Shown here in pieces: positions 60,834-64,000 of a stretch of DNA of 64,000 nucleotides. The DNA is from Bacteroidales bacterium. GTDB lineage: Bacteria; Bacteroidota; Bacteroidia; Bacteroidales; UBA932. Where the stretch lies: the NCBI GenBank assembly GCA_015060395.1, contig SUYP01000006.1:1-64000 (forward strand), read 5' to 3'. The notes beneath the pieces were generated by a model. It did not search any database. It was not told the origin of the DNA and saw only the letters and a list, made by a program, of their open reading frames with translations. A program made the translations under genes and the position numbers. The number at the start of each line of letters is the position of its first letter. Within the stretch, counting starts at the first letter, position 1.

Positions 60834-61868
60834 ATGAAAGCTTATACATATATCCGTAAAGGACATTTTGCGTTGACGGACAAGCCGCGTCCGCAGATTC
60901 AGGATCCCCGTGACGCTGTGGTAAAGCTGACTCTCGGAAGCATCTGCTCCAGCGATCTGCATATCAGGCACGGAAGTGTGCCTCGGGCAGTACCCGGAAT
61001 CACTGTGGGACACGAAATGGTCGGAATCGTCGAAGATACAGGCGAAGCAGTAAGGAATTTCAAGCCGGGAGACAGGGTGACGGTCAATGTAGAGACCTTC
61101 TGCGGGGAATGTTTTTTCTGTCGTAACGGGTATGTGAATAATTGCACTGATCCGAACGGAGGCTGGGCCTTGGGATGCCGGATTAACGGCGGTCAGGCCG
61201 AATATGTCCGCGTACCCTACGCCGATCAGGGACTCGACAGGATACCGGACAATGTAACGGATGAGCAGGCTCTGCTGGTGGGAGATGTCCTTGCTACCGG
61301 GTTCTGGGCTGCCCGCATTTCGGAGATATCTCGGGATGACACCGTGCTGATAATCGGCGCAGGCCCTACAGGAATATGTACTCTGCTCTGCGTTATGCTC
61401 AAACAGCCTGCGCGTATCATAGTGTGTGAGCAATCTGCTGAAAGACAGGATTTTGTGCGCGATCATTATCCATCCGTCGAGGTCGTTTCCCCGTCGGAAT
61501 GCCTTGATTATATAGCATCCACGTGCGAAAGGGGAGGAGCCGATGTGGTGATAGAGGTGGCAGGCGCGGATGATACCTTCGAACTTGCCTGGAGGGCTGC
61601 CCGCCCGAATGCCATTGTCACAGTGGTGGCATTATACGACAAGCCTCAGACTCTGCCTCTTCCTCAGATGTATGGAAAGAATCTCACTTTCAAGACCGGT
61701 GGAGTGGATGGCTGTGACTGTGCTGAAATCCTCTCGCTGATCGAACGCGGCCTGATCGATACCACTCCTCTGATCACGCATAGGGTGTCCTTGGAAAATA
61801 TAGATGAAGGCTACCGGATATTCGAAAACCGTGAGGATGGAGTAATAAAAGTGGCCGTCACCTTCTAG
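60834..61868 (+). CDS. Zinc-dependent alcohol dehydrogenase, chromosomal copy
   Basis: A 344-residue medium-chain dehydrogenase with the catalytic zinc motif GSICSSDLH/GHEMVG, the structural zinc lobe CGECFFCRNGYVNNC and the NAD(P) motif VLIIGAGPTGIC. It is the relative of the island gene at 28292-29326, with equal length and conserved blocks such as CTDPNGGWALGC and YADQGL. The ATG at 60834 is correct; a longer frame overlaps the AlaX-like gene in another phase. It is followed by a strong bidirectional terminator. Substrate unknown. Confidence 0.94.
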   Translation: MKAYTYIRKGHFALTDKPRPQIQDPRDAVVKLTLGSICSSDLHIRHGSVPRAVPGITVGHEMVGIVEDTGEAVRNFKPGDRVTVNVETFCGECFFCRNGYVNNCTDPNGGWALGCRINGGQAEYVRVPYADQGLDRIPDNVTDEQALLVGDVLATGFWAARISEISRDDTVLIIGAGPTGICTLLCVMLKQPARIIVCEQSAERQDFVRDHYPSVEVVSPSECLDYIASTCERGGADVVIEVAGADDTFELAWRAARPNAIVTVVALYDKPQTLPLPQMYGKNLTFKTGGVDGCDCAEILSLIERGLIDTTPLITHRVSLENIDEGYRIFENREDGVIKVAVTF

Positions 61869-61883
61869 GATGATTGACCGGAA

Positions 61884-61924
61884 CCGACAAGCCGCGTGTC
61901 CATTCAGGGCACGCGGCTTGTCGG
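61884..61924. terminator. Bidirectional terminator with 15-bp stem
   Basis: CCGACAAGCCGCGTG (61884-61898) and CACGCGGCTTGTCGG (61910-61924) pair perfectly. It lies between the converging dehydrogenase and aquaporin genes. Confidence 0.8.
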
Positions 61925-61938
61925 TATGCCTGCCGATA

Positions 61939-62646
61939 TTATTTGTCGGCCTTCTTGCAGCACTTGCAGTCGCTGCCTAGGCAGTTCCATACGACTGCGC
62001 TGAGGGCGGCACCGAGGAAAGGAGCCACGATGAAGAGCCAGAGCTGCTGGAGAGCCTGTCCGCCTGCGAAGATAGCAGGTCCGATGCTTCGTGCCGGGTT
62101 CACAGATGTTCCTGTGATAGGAATGCATACGATGTGTACGAGCACGAGGGTGAGACCGATTGCAAGGCCTGCGAAATTGCCTGCGCCCTTCTTCTCGTCT
62201 GTAGCGCCGAGCACTACGAGCACGAATACGAATGTGAAGACAACCTCAGCGATGAGGGCCTGCCACATTTCACCTGCGTCGAAAGTGTTTGCTCCTGTTG
62301 CTGTACAGCCTGCATCATTTGCACCTGTAGATGTGAGGGCGAAGAGGATAGCGGAACCGATGATGGCACCGATTACCTGGAATACCATATACATTCCGGC
62401 ATCCTTGCCGCTCATACGGCCGGACATCCACACTCCGAGAGTGATCGCAGGGTTGATATGGCAACCTGAAATACCGCCGATGCAGTAAGCCATTGCCACT
62501 ACTGAAAGACCGAATGCAAGAGCAACACCGAGTGTTCCGACGCCTGCACCGCAAGCTGCGGCTGCTCCGCCAGCCATCACTGCGCTGCCGCATCCCATAA
62601 GTACGAGAACCATAGTTCCCACCATTTCTGCAAGATACTTTTTCAT
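61939..62646 (-). CDS. Aquaporin (MIP family, AqpZ-like)
   Basis: A 235-residue six-helix channel with both NPA motifs (CHINPAITLGVW, SVNPARSIGPAIF). The residue after the second NPA is Arg, as in the water filter. A Cys-rich tail ends the protein (CLGSDCKCCKKADK), which could bind metal. It passes water or small solutes through the inner membrane. Single gene. Confidence 0.93.
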   Translation of the reverse strand: MKKYLAEMVGTMVLVLMGCGSAVMAGGAAAACGAGVGTLGVALAFGLSVVAMAYCIGGISGCHINPAITLGVWMSGRMSGKDAGMYMVFQVIGAIIGSAILFALTSTGANDAGCTATGANTFDAGEMWQALIAEVVFTFVFVLVVLGATDEKKGAGNFAGLAIGLTLVLVHIVCIPITGTSVNPARSIGPAIFAGGQALQQLWLFIVAPFLGAALSAVVWNCLGSDCKCCKKADK

Positions 62647-62709
62647 ATTCTTATAGTTTAGAAGTTAAAGATGTACATTTATCGCCGATAAAGATAATGA
62701 AAAAATCGT

Positions 62710-63096
62710 TTAGATCATCTTTTTAAGTCTGTCAACCAGTCCTTTATCTGCCGGAAGCCATCTCACCGAATGCAATGTATCGCGGGTGAGCCACGCAGAA
62801 TCCTCGTGTTCATTCAGATGTATAGACTCGGATACAAGGGAGCATACGAAGCAATGCATCGTCAGATGGAAATCGGGATAGTCCCACTCGATGGTTTCTA
62901 TCAGCTCTCCGACCTGGATTTCGGCTTCCAGTTCCTCCCGTATTTCACGGACCAGCGCCTCCTGAGGGCATTCCCCGGCCTCGATCTTGCCTCCCGGGAA
63001 CTCCCACCAGCCCTGCCACTGGCCATATCCGCGCTGGGTAGCGAACACCTTTCCGTCCCTGATTATTATTGCCGCTACGACTCTGACTGTTTTCAT
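62710..63096 (-). CDS. NUDIX hydrolase (MutT-like)
   Basis: A 128-residue NUDIX protein with the box GKIEAGECPQEALVREIREE followed by Leu-Glu. It starts VRVVAAIIIRDGKVFATQRGYGQWQGWWEFPGGK, as in 8-oxo-dGTP diphosphatases that clean the nucleotide pool. Cytoplasmic. It is a single gene between aquaporin and tRNA-Leu. Confidence 0.9.
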   Translation of the reverse strand: MKTVRVVAAIIIRDGKVFATQRGYGQWQGWWEFPGGKIEAGECPQEALVREIREELEAEIQVGELIETIEWDYPDFHLTMHCFVCSLVSESIHLNEHEDSAWLTRDTLHSVRWLPADKGLVDRLKKMI

Positions 63097-63167
63097 ATCT
63101 TGCTCTTATGAATAACTTTTACAAAAGTGGTGAAATTTATTGTAAACCGCGAATGATTCTATGCAAA

Positions 63168-63199
63168 AATCCCTCTTGGAAGAAAATCCAAGAGGGATT
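63168..63199 (-). terminator. Terminator of the tRNA-Leu gene
   Basis: AATCCCTCTTGG and CCAAGAGGGATT pair over 12 bp. On the minus strand the stem is followed by TTTTTG, just after the tRNA 3' end. Confidence 0.85.
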
Positions 63200-63203
63200 G
63201 ATG

Positions 63204-63289
63204 TGCCTCGGACGGGAATCGAACCCGTACGGCCATTGCTGGCCACGGGATTTTAAGTCCCGCGTGTCTACCTATTCCACCACCAAGGC
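63204..63289 (-). tRNA. tRNA-Leu (UAA anticodon)
   Basis: An 86-nt tRNA on the minus strand. The acceptor stem is GCCTTGG/CCGAGGC with discriminator A. The anticodon loop is CTTAAAA with TAA as anticodon. A long variable arm is present (TGGCCAGCAATGGCC), as expected for Leu, and the T arm is GGGTTCGATTCCC. CCA is not encoded. Confidence 0.95.
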
Positions 63290-63333
63290 AATCCGGATGC
63301 AAATATAGTCTAATTTTCGGGAATTGCAAAGCG

Positions 63334-64000
63334 TTACCAGAACCAGGCCGAGCTCCATCCGGCTATGACTGTATTGGTCCAGGGACGGGTGCTGCTGAAG
63401 CAGAGGGACTCGAAATCAGCAAACACCTTGACTTTGAAGTTGCTGTCAGTGATGAGGCTCAGACCGATGCCGGCCGCAAGATCGACACCGGATTCCTTCT
63501 GGAGCCAGGCGCAGCCTGCCATAAGATGTGTCTGGAATTCAAGTATTCTGGCAAAATTGAAGTTCCAGAATCCTCCGGCCAGGGTGCTGTACATAGGTGC
63601 TGCGGATCCGGAGGCGTATGTCATAGAACTTGCCGAGATTCTTCCTGTGAGCCCGATGCCCGGTTTGATAGGGATGTCGGTGGACAGGCCGATGATGCCT
63701 CCTCTTACCGGCAGGGTCTCCATCTGTTTCAGGCCTTCCGCACCTATTATGAAGCGTTGCCCGAAGAAGAGTTCTGCGACGTAATGCTTTGCAGATGAAT
63801 CATATATGAGTGATGGGTCGGAAAAGGACGGATCCAGACCCCTGTCCTTGAATATCCTGTCGGTCAAGAAATATCCGAGATGTACGGATCCGATGCCGAT
63901 GGCGGCTCCGGCCATAATATCGGTCATCCAGTGCTTCTTGTTCATTATTCTCGAGACTCCGGTGATTGCGGCAGCAGTATATCCTCCGATGCTGAACCAC
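63334..64000 (-). CDS. PAP2-family phosphatase with beta-barrel-like tail, 5' end outside the window
   Basis: The frame runs off the right edge; the first Met inside the window (63945) is internal. The visible start GYTAAAITGVSRIMNKKHWM continues as TDIMAGAAIG and contains the last PAP2 signature (SRxxxxxHxxxD). The following ~190 residues look like amphipathic strands (FFGQRFIIGAEGLKQM, FWNFNFARILEFQTHLMAG) and end in an aromatic residue (AWFW), as in outer-membrane barrels. PAP2 enzymes remove phosphate from lipids or isoprenoids. The barrel tail suggests an outer-membrane location. Confidence 0.8.
   Translation of the reverse strand, partial: WFSIGGYTAAAITGVSRIMNKKHWMTDIMAGAAIGIGSVHLGYFLTDRIFKDRGLDPSFSDPSLIYDSSAKHYVAELFFGQRFIIGAEGLKQMETLPVRGGIIGLSTDIPIKPGIGLTGRISASSMTYASGSAAPMYSTLAGGFWNFNFARILEFQTHLMAGCAWLQKESGVDLAAGIGLSLITDSNFKVKVFADFESLCFSSTRPWTNTVIAGWSSAWFW

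Overview
The window looks like a Bacteroidales chromosome segment. The reasons are paired SusC/SusD-type genes, many Sec-type lipoproteins, Bacteroidetes-only families (DUF4252, DUF4249, Omp28, DUF6377, DUF4434) and promoters with the TAnnTTTG -7 box. The species cannot be named from this window. Most genes have balanced base composition. A stretch near 23.5-33.5 kb is much richer in A and T.

Layout. 0-3.7 kb: end of a fused AroD-AroA gene and aroC (shikimate pathway), separated by a 141-bp tandem repeat. 3.8-9.1 kb: a secreted esterase, envelope proteins, an ECF sigma factor with its probable anti-sigma protein and outer-membrane clients, and an MscS channel. 9.2-10.6 kb: a radical SAM enzyme coupled to a cysteine-motif protein. 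10.9-21.9 kb: a polysaccharide utilization locus (SusC, SusD, GH30, SusE-like surface protein, DUF6377 regulator) followed by a GH18 enzyme and a membrane acyltransferase.

23.1-33.9 kb: a composite mobile island bounded by 366-bp direct repeats. It is wedged against a ThuA-like gene whose 3' end is present twice. The island carries a truncated tyrosine recombinase, two att-like 51-bp repeats around a 6-kb module (sacsin-like GHKL ATPase with a DUF3883 nuclease-like end, a zinc alcohol dehydrogenase, a HEPN-like protein), a small membrane protein, a HipBST-type toxin-antitoxin operon with three phased operators, and decayed excisionase and AlbA/RecG-like genes.

33.5-48.7 kb: amino-sugar and glycan genes (two ThuA-like proteins around GH9, a NagB-like deaminase, a DUF4434 protein), aminopeptidase P, and surface lipoproteins with a TonB-dependent receptor. 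48.7-56 kb: an aspartate-family amino acid cluster (metX, fused aspartokinase-homoserine dehydrogenase, metY, asd) with a divergent Lrp-type regulator. It is interrupted before asd by a GIY-YIG gene inside palindromic repeats. 56-64 kb: an SLC13 transporter, a lactonase, a GH128-like beta-glucanase, an AlaX-like tRNA editing protein with a second alcohol dehydrogenase, an aquaporin, a NUDIX hydrolase, tRNA-Leu(UAA) and the end of a PAP2 phosphatase.

The most unusual signals are the island with its candidate ATPase-nuclease/HEPN defence module, a palindromic element shared by the duplicated leaders of aroC and asd, the GIY-YIG repeat element, the radical SAM/cysteine-motif pair, and an 11-bp repeat whose copy number breaks a reading frame.
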